Positions 27,312 to 37,795 of a DNA stretch of 64,000 nucleotides are shown in pieces. Both the position numbers and the translations under genes were made by a program. The stretch's first letter is position 1. Every line of letters begins with the position of its first letter. A model generated the notes under the pieces. That model was given only the letters and a program-made list of their open reading frames with translations. It ran no database searches and had not been told where the DNA came from. This stretch comes from Pseudolabrys sp. (GTDB lineage: Bacteria > Pseudomonadota > Alphaproteobacteria > Rhizobiales > Xanthobacteraceae), in contig JAUXXH010000032.1 of the NCBI GenBank assembly GCA_030684935.1, forward strand, positions 1 to 64,000, in the 5' to 3' direction.

Positions 27312-27608
27312 ATGGCCAAGACCAAGTTCCGCCCGCTGCACGACCGGATCGTCGTCCGCCGCATCACCGCTTTGGAAAAGACCAAAGGCGGTATCATCAT
27401 CCCCGACAGTGCCCAGGAAAAGCCGTCGGAAGGCGAAGTGATCGCCGTCGGTCCGGGCGGCCGCGACGAGAGCGGCAAGCTGATCCCCATCGACATCAAG
27501 ACCGGCGACCGCGTGCTGTTCGGCAAGTGGTCCGGCACCGAGGTCAAGCTCGACGGCGAGGATCTCCTCATCATGAAGGAATCCGACGTCATGGGCGTGA
27601 TCGCCTAG
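27312..27608 (+). CDS. groES: Co-chaperonin GroES
   Basis: 98 residues, full length. Caps the GroEL ring during folding. The mobile loop ([17 protein letters not shown]) and conserved [12 protein letters not shown] and [16 protein letters not shown] stretches are present. The ATG follows a GAGGAAA ribosome site. Controlled by the CIRCE element upstream and cotranscribed with groEL, 150 bp downstream, across a palindromic repeat element. Confidence 0.97.
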   Translation: MAKTKFRPLHDRIVVRRITALEKTKGGIIIPDSAQEKPSEGEVIAVGPGGRDESGKLIPIDIKTGDRVLFGKWSGTEVKLDGEDLLIMKESDVMGVIA

Positions 27609-29408
<1,800 letters not shown>

Positions 29409-29434
29409 GCCCCCTTCTCCATTCGACCACAGTC

Positions 29435-29464
29435 AAGGGCGCGGCTTCGGCCGCGCCCTTTTTC
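29435..29464 (+). terminator. Rho-independent terminator of groESL
   Basis: A perfect 11-bp stem (AAGGGCGCGGC at 29435-29445 with GCCGCGCCCTT at 29450-29460), a stable TTCG loop, and a T run immediately after. It lies 26 bp beyond the groEL stop codon. Confidence 0.92.
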
Positions 29465-29473
29465 GTGGCGGCG

Positions 29474-29917
29474 TCAGTTCGTCGCCGGCTTGAACCGCAT
29501 CGTCGTCGACCCTTCCAGGATCAACGTCGTCTTCTGCGGCCGCCACGCCGTCACCTGCGTCAGCGCCGCCAGCAGCTCCGTATCGGCGCGGATGCGCTCG
29601 GGCGTGCACTGGGCAGGGCTCTGCATCGCCGGCAATTCCTCGGGCAGCGGCGCGGATTCGATTTTGATCGCGGTCTCCGTCAGCTCAACCCGCGCCGGCA
29701 CGCTCTTGCACCACAGATCGAGCACGGCGTTGCCGCCGCGTTCGACGATGATGCCCGGCATGCGCTTGCCCGGCCGCATCGGCGGCGTGTCGAGCAGCAG
29801 TTCCTCGCCGAACGGAAACGCGTCCGCGGCGCGGCCCGGCTCAGGCACGGCCAGCGACAGGCCGGCGGCAAGCCATCCACAGACAATGAGAAACCGCCCG
29901 GCTTTCAGGTCGATCAT
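29474..29917 (-). CDS. Secreted hypothetical protein, META/HslJ-like
   Basis: 147 residues with a signal peptide cleaved near AGRAA at about residue 31. The C-terminal part (LAALTQVTAWRPQKTTLIL, then MRFKPATN) resembles the end of META/HslJ domains, small beta-rich periplasmic domains. The match is by pattern only. It converges on groEL and shares the intergenic terminator region. Confidence 0.7.
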   Translation of the reverse strand: MIDLKAGRFLIVCGWLAAGLSLAVPEPGRAADAFPFGEELLLDTPPMRPGKRMPGIIVERGGNAVLDLWCKSVPARVELTETAIKIESAPLPEELPAMQSPAQCTPERIRADTELLAALTQVTAWRPQKTTLILEGSTTMRFKPATN

Positions 29918-30057
29918 GGGGGACTCCGGATCGGGCGGACGCGGACGCGACGCCGTGACGCTGGATTAGAAGCCGGGGCGCCGTTCCGTCAAGCCGGGCA
30001 GTGGAATACCCTCGCCGCCACCTGTGTTATTGTGGACAGGACAACGGGAGCCGCGCC

Positions 30058-30930
30058 ATGGATCAACGCATCATCGATCTCTACGACACGTTCACCCATG
30101 GCGGGATGGATCGCCGCCAGTTCCTCGACCGGCTGACCACGATTGCCGGTTCCACCGCCGCTGCGGTGGCGCTGCTCCCGATGCTGCAAAACGACTATGC
30201 CCTGGCCGCCATCGTCGCTGCCGACGACGCGCGGCTGGTGACGGAACGCGCCGCCTACGAATCGCCCAAGGGCAAGATCAACGGCTACCTCGCCCGGCCC
30301 AAAGCCAAGACCAAACGTCCGGTCGTGCTGGTCATTCACGAGAACCGCGGCCTCAACCCGCATCTCGAGGACGTCGCCCGGCGATTCGCCGCCGAAGGCT
30401 TTCTCGCCTACGCGGTCGATCTGCTGTCGCTGGTCGGCGGCACGCCTGCGAGCGAAGACGCTGCGCGCGACCTGCATCAGAAGATGAATCAGGACGACGC
30501 GGTGGTTGCATTGGTGGCGGCGGTATCGTTCCTCAAGCAACATCCGGAATCGACCGGCAAGGTCGGCGCGGTCGGCTTCTGCTTCGGCGGGCTGATGGTC
30601 AACCGGCTGGCGGCAGCAAGCCCCGAGCTCGATGCCGGTGTCGCCTATTACGGCCGCCAGATTCCGGCAGCGCAAGTGCCGGCGATCAAGGCGCCGCTGC
30701 TGTTGCACTATGCGGAAACCGACGCCGGCGTGAACGCCGGCATTGCCGACTATGAAGCGGCGCTGAAGGCCAACGACAAGAAGTTCACAATCCACATGTA
30801 TGCTGGGGCGCAGCACGCCTTCAACAACGACACTGGCGCGGCGCGCTACAACAAGGCGGCGGCGGATCTCGCCTGGAGCCGCACCATCGCCTTCTTCAAG
30901 GAAACGCTGGGCGAACCGCCAAAGGCTTGA
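30058..30930 (+). CDS. Dienelactone hydrolase family protein, Tat-exported
   Basis: 290 residues. An alpha/beta hydrolase with the dienelactone-hydrolase triad: C175 in GFCFGG, D222 in AETDAG and H253 in AQHAF. The N-terminus has a twin-arginine motif (MDRRQFLDRL) followed by a hydrophobic stretch, so it is probably folded in the cytoplasm and exported. Likely substrates are lactones or esters. The ATG at 30058 is preceded by GGGAG; the frame extends upstream to 30001. It converges on the TRAP-amidase operon. Confidence 0.9.
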   Translation: MDQRIIDLYDTFTHGGMDRRQFLDRLTTIAGSTAAAVALLPMLQNDYALAAIVAADDARLVTERAAYESPKGKINGYLARPKAKTKRPVVLVIHENRGLNPHLEDVARRFAAEGFLAYAVDLLSLVGGTPASEDAARDLHQKMNQDDAVVALVAAVSFLKQHPESTGKVGAVGFCFGGLMVNRLAAASPELDAGVAYYGRQIPAAQVPAIKAPLLLHYAETDAGVNAGIADYEAALKANDKKFTIHMYAGAQHAFNNDTGAARYNKAAADLAWSRTIAFFKETLGEPPKA

Positions 30931-30960
30931 CGCAGGTGCGCCGCGCGGAGCCGGCCGACG

Positions 30961-30982
30961 GTCAGCGGCCGGGGCCGCTGAC
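30961..30982. terminator. Hairpin at the end of the convergent TRAP-amidase operon
   Basis: A perfect inverted repeat, GTCAGCGGCC at 30961-30970 and GGCCGCTGAC at 30973-30982, overlaps the last codons of the 58-residue gene in the 31-bp gap between two convergent genes. It lacks a T run, so it may block polymerase or protect the 3' end rather than act as a classical terminator. Confidence 0.45.
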
Positions 30983-31138
30983 GCCGTAGCGCAAGGTCTT
31001 GATCCAATCGTAGATCAGCAGGCTGAGTACGCAAACGATAATGACGATCAACGGCAGCGCCTTGACCCACCACACCATTATACCAAGGAAGGTCACCACC
31101 ATGGCGATGCCGATGATGCCGGTGATGAAATCTCTCAT
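30962..31138 (-). CDS. 58-residue membrane protein coupled to the amidase gene
   Basis: 58 residues, starting MRDFITGIIGIAMVVTF and ending RYGVSGPGR, with two closely spaced hydrophobic segments (about 4-22 and 27-43). The start overlaps the amidase stop as TGATG, which strongly suggests translational coupling and a real gene. No family is recognised. It is the last gene of the TRAP-amidase operon and may be an accessory membrane subunit or anchor. Confidence 0.75.
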   Translation of the reverse strand: MRDFITGIIGIAMVVTFLGIMVWWVKALPLIVIIVCVLSLLIYDWIKTLRYGVSGPGR

Positions 31139-32502
31139 CATGACGACTTTCCTTTCCGTGAACCGCGGCGGCGTCCCTTGGCCAGAGTCTTGACCAGCCA
31201 GCGGGCGCTGCGCAAGAGCCGTGCGTCGTTATGGCGGCGCCCCACCAACTGCACCCCGAGCGGCAGACCGGCCTCAGACTGCATCAGCGGCAGCGTCACC
31301 GCCGGCGTGCCGAGATAGGTCCACAGCGTGCAGAAAATCGGATTGCCGGTGGCGCTTAAGCCGCGCGGCGCCTCGCCCGGCGCCGCCGGCGTGATAAACG
31401 CGTCATATTCGTCGAAAATCGAACCGATGCCTTCGTTGAGCGGGGAAATGCCGCCGACCGCCGCCAGGTAATCGACGGCGGACACGCCACGGCCGCGTTC
31501 GATCAGCTTGCGCAAGGGCTCGCTGAGCTGTTCGCCGCCCTTGGTGTAATCGCGGTGGAGATTGTAGGCCATCTCCACCTCCATGATTTTCTTGTGCCAG
31601 TCGACCGCCGCGCCGAAGCTTTCGCCGAGGTCGACCTGCGTAACATGCTCGCCCAGCGCCTCGACCAGTTCGCCGAAGGCCTCGCGCGTGGCCGGCTCGG
31701 CGTAGTCGTCCCAGACCGGCGAGCGCACGAAGGCAAAACGCGGCGGCAACGGCGGCTCGCTCGCCGCGACTGCGGCAAACGGCGGACGCGCCATAGGCCG
31801 GGTGTCGGGATCTTCCTCGTCGTAGCCCGCCAGAATTTCCGCCAGCAGTGCCACATCTTCGACCGTCTTGCCGAAAGTGCCGACGTGATCGAGGGTCCGC
31901 GACAGCAGCAGCGCGCCGGTGCGCGGGATCAGCCCGTGCGTCGGCTTGAACCCGACCACGCCACAAAACGCGGCCGGCCGGATCACCGAGCCGTTGGTCT
32001 GCGTACCGATCGCGCCCGGCACCATATGCGCCGCCACCGCCGCCGCCGAGCCGCTGGACGAGCCGCCGGGCGTGCGCTCCGGATCGTGCGGGTTGCGGGT
32101 CTTGCCGGGATGAAAATAGGCGTATTCGGTAGTGACCGTCTTGCCCATGATGACCGCACCGGCAGCGCGCAACCGCGCCACGGCGGCGGCATCGCGCCGC
32201 GGCGTGCGGCCGGCCCACAGCGGCGAGCCCAACTCGGTCGGGTAATCCGAGGTATCGAAGATATCCTTGATGCCGACCGGCACGCCGTGCAGCGGCCCGA
32301 GCGCCTTGCCCTGGGCGCGGTGCAGGTCGAGGGCGCGCGCTTGCATCAGGGCGTGCTCGCGGTCGAGAAAGGCCCAGGCCTGCACCGCCGGTTCGAGTTC
32401 ATCGACCTGCGCCAGGCAGTCCTGCACCAGTTCGGCCGACGTGATCCGGCCTTCACGGACGTGCTCGGCCGCCTCGGTCAGCGAATAGGCGCATGACGAC
32501 AT
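31138..32502 (-). CDS. Amidase (amidase-signature family)
   Basis: 454 residues. The Ser-cisSer-Lys triad is visible: K79 in VGIKDIFD, the cis-serine in GGSSSGSAAAVA (from residue 146) and the nucleophile S172 in TQTNGSVIRPAAFCG. It should hydrolyse an amide to a carboxylate and ammonia; the substrate is unknown. There is no GatB or GatC next to it, so a GatA role is unlikely. It lies 40 bp after the TRAP large permease, in the same operon. Confidence 0.9.
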   Translation of the reverse strand: MSSCAYSLTEAAEHVREGRITSAELVQDCLAQVDELEPAVQAWAFLDREHALMQARALDLHRAQGKALGPLHGVPVGIKDIFDTSDYPTELGSPLWAGRTPRRDAAAVARLRAAGAVIMGKTVTTEYAYFHPGKTRNPHDPERTPGGSSSGSAAAVAAHMVPGAIGTQTNGSVIRPAAFCGVVGFKPTHGLIPRTGALLLSRTLDHVGTFGKTVEDVALLAEILAGYDEEDPDTRPMARPPFAAVAASEPPLPPRFAFVRSPVWDDYAEPATREAFGELVEALGEHVTQVDLGESFGAAVDWHKKIMEVEMAYNLHRDYTKGGEQLSEPLRKLIERGRGVSAVDYLAAVGGISPLNEGIGSIFDEYDAFITPAAPGEAPRGLSATGNPIFCTLWTYLGTPAVTLPLMQSEAGLPLGVQLVGRRHNDARLLRSARWLVKTLAKGRRRGSRKGKSS

Positions 32503-32542
32503 TCATTCCCCTCCGGCATCGGTGGCGGCGCGTTGCCGATTG

Positions 32543-33886
32543 CTAGTTGTACAACAGGTTCGGCAGCCAAAGCACGATGCCGGGGAAAATGTAGATGAGA
32601 ACCATCGACAGGAACACCATCGACACGAACGGCAGCGCCCCTTTGAAGATATCGGTCAACTGCACATGCGGTGGCGCGATCCCCTTCAGATAGTAGGCCG
32701 CCATCGCCATCGGCGGCGTATTGAACGAGGTCTGGATGTTCAACGCCACCAGCACACCGAAGAAGATCGGATCGACGCCGAATTTCGACAGCAGCGGCAG
32801 GAAGATCGGCACGAAAATGATGACGATTTCCGACCATTCCAGCGGCCAGCCGAGCAAAAAGATGATGGTCTGGGTCAGCAGCAGGAACTGCACCGTCGAC
32901 AGATCGAGGCCGAGAATGAAGTGCTCCACCACCGAATGGCCGCCGAGATAGGAGAATACCGACGAGAAGGTCCACGAGCCGATGAACAGGTAACAGACCA
33001 TCGCCGTGGTCCGCGCCGTCAGGTAGACCGCCTCCTTGACGCGCTCGAAGCTCAGCGCCCGGTAGATAAGGGCCAGAACAAGCGCGCCCAGCGAGCCGAC
33101 CGCCGCCGCCTCCGACGGCGTCGCCAGCCCGAACAGAATGGCGCCGAGCACTGACAGGATCAGAGCGGCGAGCGGCACGAACGACGTGAACAGGGCGGTG
33201 TAGACGACCAGGCGGGGGACTTCGGTCATCTCTTTGGGCAGCGGCGGTGCGATCTTCGGATTGATGATCGCGCGCACGATCACATACATGATGTAGAGGC
33301 CCGCCAGCAGGAAGCCCGGCAGCATCGCCGCCGCATACAGCTTGACCACCGAAACGCCGGCGGTGGCGGCATAGACGATGAACAGGATGCTCGGCGGAAT
33401 CAGGATGCCAAGACAGCCGCCGGCACAGATCACGCCGGCGGCGAAGCTCTTGTCGTAGCCAGCCTTCAGCATCGCCGGGAACGCCAGCAACCCCATCAGC
33501 GTCACCACCGCGCCGACGATGCCGGTGGCGGTCGCGAACAAGGCGCAGGTGATCAGGGCCGCCACGGCCAGCGCGCCCGGCACATTGCGCATCGCCAGTT
33601 GCAGCGCGCCGAACAGCCGGTCGAGGATGTTCGATCGCTCGACCACATATCCCATGAAGAGGAACAGCGGCACCGCGATCAGCACGTCATTCGACGTCAC
33701 CTCGAAGGTCTTCTGAACCAATAGAGTAAAGACGCGGTTGTTGAAGAAATCCTGGGTCGGGTCGTAATAGGCGTAGAAGCCGAACCCGACGCCCATCGCG
33801 ATCAGCGTGAAGGCGATCGGAAACCCGAGCATGATGATGAAGATGAACAGCCCCAGCATCAACATGCCGATTTGCGGATCGGTCAT
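32543..33886 (-). CDS. dctM: TRAP transporter large permease (DctM)
   Basis: 447 residues with about 12 hydrophobic segments. It carries the family features LLAFPAMLKAGYDKSFAAG and GGCLGILIPPSILFIVYAA, where the GxLxPPS loop is typical of DctM. It is the sodium-driven transport subunit of the inner membrane. Its ATG lies 2 bp after the dctQ stop. Confidence 0.93.
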   Translation of the reverse strand: MTDPQIGMLMLGLFIFIIMLGFPIAFTLIAMGVGFGFYAYYDPTQDFFNNRVFTLLVQKTFEVTSNDVLIAVPLFLFMGYVVERSNILDRLFGALQLAMRNVPGALAVAALITCALFATATGIVGAVVTLMGLLAFPAMLKAGYDKSFAAGVICAGGCLGILIPPSILFIVYAATAGVSVVKLYAAAMLPGFLLAGLYIMYVIVRAIINPKIAPPLPKEMTEVPRLVVYTALFTSFVPLAALILSVLGAILFGLATPSEAAAVGSLGALVLALIYRALSFERVKEAVYLTARTTAMVCYLFIGSWTFSSVFSYLGGHSVVEHFILGLDLSTVQFLLLTQTIIFLLGWPLEWSEIVIIFVPIFLPLLSKFGVDPIFFGVLVALNIQTSFNTPPMAMAAYYLKGIAPPHVQLTDIFKGALPFVSMVFLSMVLIYIFPGIVLWLPNLLYN

Positions 33887-33888
33887 GT

Positions 33889-34506
33889 TCAGGCTCCCTT
33901 GCCGCCGGCTTCGGCCTGCGCGGCCTCAAGGGCCTGCTGCTTCTGGAATTCCTTCTCATGCAGGATGGCGCTCTCCAGTTCCTCGACGTCGTGCAGGCGT
34001 TGCGGCCAGACGCCGTCGCGGATGCAGACGATGCAGCGCACCACTTCGGCAAAACCCTGCAAGAGCAGCAGCACGCCGGTCAGCGGGATCAGCGCCTTGA
34101 GCGGGAACACCGGCACGCCGGCCGGGCTGAAAATGCTGACTTCGCGGAACTGGATCGACATCTTGGCGAACTGCCAGCCGGCGTAGATCCAGGCGATCAC
34201 CGCGGGAAGGAAAAAGATGATGTACAGCACCAGATCGATGGTCGCCTGCACGCGCTGCGGCCACAGCCGGTAGATCACGTCGCCGCGGACATGGCCGTTG
34301 CGCGACAGCGTATAGGCGCCCGCCATCAGGAACAGGCCGCCATAGGTGATGTAGCTGAAATCGAAAGCCCAGGTGGTGGGCGCGCGCAGCAGATAGCGCA
34401 TGAACACTTCGTAACAGGTGCCGAAAGTCAACACCAGGATGAGCCAGCCGAAACTCTTGCCGACCCACGTGCTCAGTGAGTCGATGTAATGCAGGAAGGT
34501 GGTCAT
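33889..34506 (-). CDS. dctQ: TRAP transporter small permease (DctQ)
   Basis: 205 residues with four membrane helices and the conserved EVFMRYLLRAPTTWAFDFSY segment. It partners DctM in the inner membrane. The C-terminal 35 residues are charged and cytoplasmic. It follows dctP after a 128-bp gap with two strong hairpins. Confidence 0.9.
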   Translation of the reverse strand: MTTFLHYIDSLSTWVGKSFGWLILVLTFGTCYEVFMRYLLRAPTTWAFDFSYITYGGLFLMAGAYTLSRNGHVRGDVIYRLWPQRVQATIDLVLYIIFFLPAVIAWIYAGWQFAKMSIQFREVSIFSPAGVPVFPLKALIPLTGVLLLLQGFAEVVRCIVCIRDGVWPQRLHDVEELESAILHEKEFQKQQALEAAQAEAGGKGA

Positions 34507-34569
34507 GTTCGACTGATCCGCGCTTTATCGATCCGCCAGAGGTTCTGCGAATCCCCACGTAACGGGGTC

Positions 34570-34625
34570 GGGCGGCGCAACGGTGCGCCGCCCTTCCGAT
34601 GTCCCGGGCACGAGGCCGTGCCCGG
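34570..34625. promoter_or_regulatory. Two hairpins in the dctP-dctQ gap
   Basis: Stem 1 is GGGCGGCGCA (34570-34579) with TGCGCCGCCC (34584-34593). Stem 2 is CCGGGCACG (34604-34612) with CGTGCCCGG (34617-34625). Both are perfect with 4-nt loops and no T run. In the mRNA they could protect the dctP 3' end or reduce read-through, giving more binding protein than permease. Confidence 0.6.
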
Positions 34626-34634
34626 CGGAGCCGA

Positions 34635-35759
34635 TCAGGTCTTCAGCACACCCGGGAAGTGGTGGTCGAAGGCGCCCCTGTAGTCGGTCTGGTTCAGCTG
34701 GGTGTAGTAGACGACCCGACGCACCCATTCCTTCTGCGAGTCCATGACCCGCTTCATGAACGGATCCTGGCCGAGCGTTGCGATCAAACCGTCCCAGGCC
34801 TTGATCTGCGCGTCGAACACGCTCTGCGGCGTGCGGATCACGTTGACCTTGTCCTTGGTCACCAGTTCCTGGAGATCCTTCGAGTACTGGTCGAACGCCT
34901 TCCATTCGTTGGCGGAGGAAGCAGCCTCGGCGGCGTATTGCAGGATCGCCTGATGCTCCTTCGGCAGCCCGTCGAACTTGGTGCGGTTGATCATGATCTC
35001 GAAATATTCGGTCGCCTGGTGATGGCTGCCCATCATGTAGTTCTTGGCAACGTCCTGGGCCCCGAAGCGCTTGTCCGAGGTCGGGTTGTTGAACTCGAAG
35101 GCGTCGATCACGCCGCGCTGCATCGCCGGCACGATTTCGCCGCCCGGCAGTTGCGCGACCGCCATGCCCATCGCCTGCATCAGGTCCGCCGCGAGACCGA
35201 CGGTGCGGTACTTGAGGCCCTTGACGTCGTTGGCGCTGGTAACCGGCTTCTTGAACCAGCCGAGCGGCTGGGTCGGCATCGGCATGGCGAAGAAGCTCTT
35301 GACGTTGAGCTTCATGATCTTGGTCTGAAGCTCTTCGAACAGCTCCTTGCCGCCGCCGTTGTAGATCCAGCCAAGACCTTCGTTGGCGTTAAAGCCGAAC
35401 ACCGGGCCTGTGCCGAACAGCGAGGCCGCCTTGTGCTTGCCGTACCAGTACACCGTCACGGTATGCGCCATGTCGATCTGGCCGCCATGGACGCCGTCCA
35501 GCACCTGGAAGGCGTGAACCACGGCACCGGCGTTGAGCAGATCGAGCTTCAGCCGTCCGCCCGCCATGCTGTTGACGCGGTCGACATACTGCTGAGCCAT
35601 CTCGGTGAAAATATCGCTGGCAGGCCATGAGGTCTGCATCTTGAGCGTCACGGTCTGGGCGCGCGATACCTGCGGCATGGCGATGGTGGCCACGCCGGCA
35701 ACCGCGGCACCGCCGAGGAACTTGCGGCGAGTCGCAGACGTGCTGATCTTCTTGGTCAT
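34635..35759 (-). CDS. dctP: TRAP transporter solute-binding protein (DctP family, TakP-like)
   Basis: 374 residues with a Tat-type leader (ATRRKFLGGAAVAGVATIA) ending at SRAQ. The mature protein has the TakP-like stretches PGGEIVPAMQRGVIDAFEFN and GSHHQATEYFEIMIN. TakP-group proteins bind alpha-keto acids; related proteins bind lactate or aromatic carboxylates. The ATG has a strong GGGAGG. It is the first gene of a five-gene operon (dctP, dctQ, dctM, amidase, 58-residue protein). Confidence 0.92.
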   Translation of the reverse strand: MTKKISTSATRRKFLGGAAVAGVATIAMPQVSRAQTVTLKMQTSWPASDIFTEMAQQYVDRVNSMAGGRLKLDLLNAGAVVHAFQVLDGVHGGQIDMAHTVTVYWYGKHKAASLFGTGPVFGFNANEGLGWIYNGGGKELFEELQTKIMKLNVKSFFAMPMPTQPLGWFKKPVTSANDVKGLKYRTVGLAADLMQAMGMAVAQLPGGEIVPAMQRGVIDAFEFNNPTSDKRFGAQDVAKNYMMGSHHQATEYFEIMINRTKFDGLPKEHQAILQYAAEAASSANEWKAFDQYSKDLQELVTKDKVNVIRTPQSVFDAQIKAWDGLIATLGQDPFMKRVMDSQKEWVRRVVYYTQLNQTDYRGAFDHHFPGVLKT

Positions 35760-36033
35760 TCTTCAACCTCCCTTGGATGATCCCTGAATAGTCTTCTTGG
35801 CGGGTCTTATTCCGCGACCCGGCTTTTTTTAATCCGGATCGGGCAACCCTTGAGCAACAATCGTAGGGGTTGCGGCGACAGGACGCAATATTCGCAACCG
35901 TCCGAAACGCCGGGTTTTCCGCTTTTTTGTCGTTGCGGCCAGGGAATAAAAACGAAAACGGGACGGACCAAGGCAATTTGAGTAGCGTTGCCCTCCGCTC
36001 CGCCAATTTTGCATAGCCTTTGGGAGACTGCCC

Positions 36034-37785
36034 GTGAGAGGCATCGCCGCCACCCTCGCCACCGTCTGGCGCATCTCCAGCCCGTTCTTCCGGTCGCAGG
36101 AGCGCTGGGCCGGCCGACTGCTGCTGGCGGCCATCATCGCCATCGAGCTGGGGATCGTGGGCCTGACCGTGCTGCTCAACAGCTGGAACGCCGACTTCTA
36201 CAATGCCCTGCAGGACCGGAACTGGAACGCCTTCGTCTATCAGCTCGGCTACTTTTCGGTGCTGGCCACCGCCTTCATCCTGCTCGCCGTCTACCAGCTC
36301 TACCTCAATCAATGGCTGCAGATCCGCTGGCGGCGCTGGCTGACCCGGCATTATCTCGAGCTGTGGCTGGCCGACGCCAACCACTACCGCATGCAGTTGC
36401 TCGGCGACGCCGCCGACAACCCCGACCAGCGCATCGCCGAAGACGTCGCGCAATTCATCCAGTTCACCCTCAATATCGGGCTGCAACTGCTCAATGCCGT
36501 GGTCACGCTGTTCTCATTCATGATCATTCTGTGGTCGTTGTCGGCGGCGGCGCCGCTGATCGTGTTCGGCGTCAATGTCGCCATTCCGGGTTACCTGTTG
36601 TGGGCGGCACTGATCTACGCGGTGATCGGCACCGCCCTCACCCACCTGATTGGCCGTCCGCTGATTGCGCTGAACTTCCAGCAGCAGCGCTATGAAGCCG
36701 ATTTCCGTTTCAACCTGGTGCGGGTGCGCGAGAGTTCCGAACAGATCGCCTTGCTCGACGGCGAACCGGCCGAGCGCGACCGGCTGCTGGTGCGGTTCGG
36801 CAGCGTGGTGGCAAACTGGATGGCGATCATGTCGCGGCAGAAGAAGCTCACCTTCTTCACCGCCGGCTACACGCAAGCATCGGTGGTGTTTCCCTTCATC
36901 CTGGTCAGTCCGGCCTATTTCTCGGGCGCCGTTCAGCTCGGCGGCCTGATGCAGACGGCAAACGCCTTCGGCCGCGTGCAGGATGCGTTGTCGATCTTCG
37001 TCACGCTGTACCGCAGCCTCGCGGAATGGCGCGCGGTGATCGAGCGGCTGTCCGGCTTCGATCAGTCGGTGCAGGCGGCCCACGCCGTGGCGGTGACGCC
37101 GCCGGTCATCACCGTCACGCCGGGCGATGGCACCGCCGTGACCTTCAAGGACCTGGCGGTGCGGCTGCCGAACGGAGTGCCGCTGGTCACCGCCACCGAC
37201 ATTTCGATCGGCTTGGGCGAGCGCGTGCTGGTGAGCGGGCCGTCCGGCTCGGGCAAATCGACGCTGTTCCGGGCGCTGGCCGGGGTCTGGCCGTTCGGCG
37301 CCGGCACCATCACCGTCCCCAAGAGCGCGAAGGTGATGATGTTGCCGCAGCGGCCGTATTTCCCGATCGCGCCGCTGGCCGCCGCGGTCGCCTACCCGGC
37401 CGAGCCGGGGACCTTCTACGCCGGCACGGTTGCCGAACTGATTGTCGCGGTCGGTCTGCCGGCACTGGCAGCGCGAATCGAGGAAGAGGCCCACTGGAAT
37501 CGGCAACTGTCGCTCGGCGAGCAGCAGCGCCTGGGCGTCGCCCGCGCCTTGCTGCATGCGCCGGACTATTTGTTCCTCGACGAGGCCACCGCCTCGCTCG
37601 ACGAGCCGGCCGAGGCGGCGCTCTATCAGTTGCTGGACCAGCGCCTGCCCGGCTCGACCTTGGTGTCGATCGGCCACCGCGCCACGCTTTCCGCTTTCCA
37701 CCGCCGCCGCCTCGCCTTCAGCCGCGACGGCGTCGACACCGGTTACGCGTTGCGCGAGAGCAGCATGACGCCGGCCGGAAGTTGA
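36034..37785 (+). CDS. BclA/YddA-type ABC transporter (SbmA/BacA-like membrane domain fused to ATPase)
   Basis: 583 residues. The N-terminal membrane domain (LNSWNADFYNALQDRNW and NQWLQIRWRRWLTRHYLELW) is of the SbmA/BacA type. The C-terminal ATPase has Walker A GPSGSGKS at about residue 402, the variant signature LSLGEQQRLGVARAL and Walker B YLFLDEATASLDE. Bradyrhizobium BclA of this architecture imports peptides, including plant NCR peptides, and is needed for legume symbiosis. Whether this copy does the same is inference. The GTG at 36034 has a GGGAG site. Confidence 0.88.
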   Translation: MRGIAATLATVWRISSPFFRSQERWAGRLLLAAIIAIELGIVGLTVLLNSWNADFYNALQDRNWNAFVYQLGYFSVLATAFILLAVYQLYLNQWLQIRWRRWLTRHYLELWLADANHYRMQLLGDAADNPDQRIAEDVAQFIQFTLNIGLQLLNAVVTLFSFMIILWSLSAAAPLIVFGVNVAIPGYLLWAALIYAVIGTALTHLIGRPLIALNFQQQRYEADFRFNLVRVRESSEQIALLDGEPAERDRLLVRFGSVVANWMAIMSRQKKLTFFTAGYTQASVVFPFILVSPAYFSGAVQLGGLMQTANAFGRVQDALSIFVTLYRSLAEWRAVIERLSGFDQSVQAAHAVAVTPPVITVTPGDGTAVTFKDLAVRLPNGVPLVTATDISIGLGERVLVSGPSGSGKSTLFRALAGVWPFGAGTITVPKSAKVMMLPQRPYFPIAPLAAAVAYPAEPGTFYAGTVAELIVAVGLPALAARIEEEAHWNRQLSLGEQQRLGVARALLHAPDYLFLDEATASLDEPAEAALYQLLDQRLPGSTLVSIGHRATLSAFHRRRLAFSRDGVDTGYALRESSMTPAGS

Positions 37786-37795
37786 GCCGAAGGCA

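Noticed and set aside
31138..32502. GatA subunit of the tRNA amidotransferase
   Set aside because: It carries the amidase signature, but its neighbours are TRAP transporter genes and no gatC or gatB is near.
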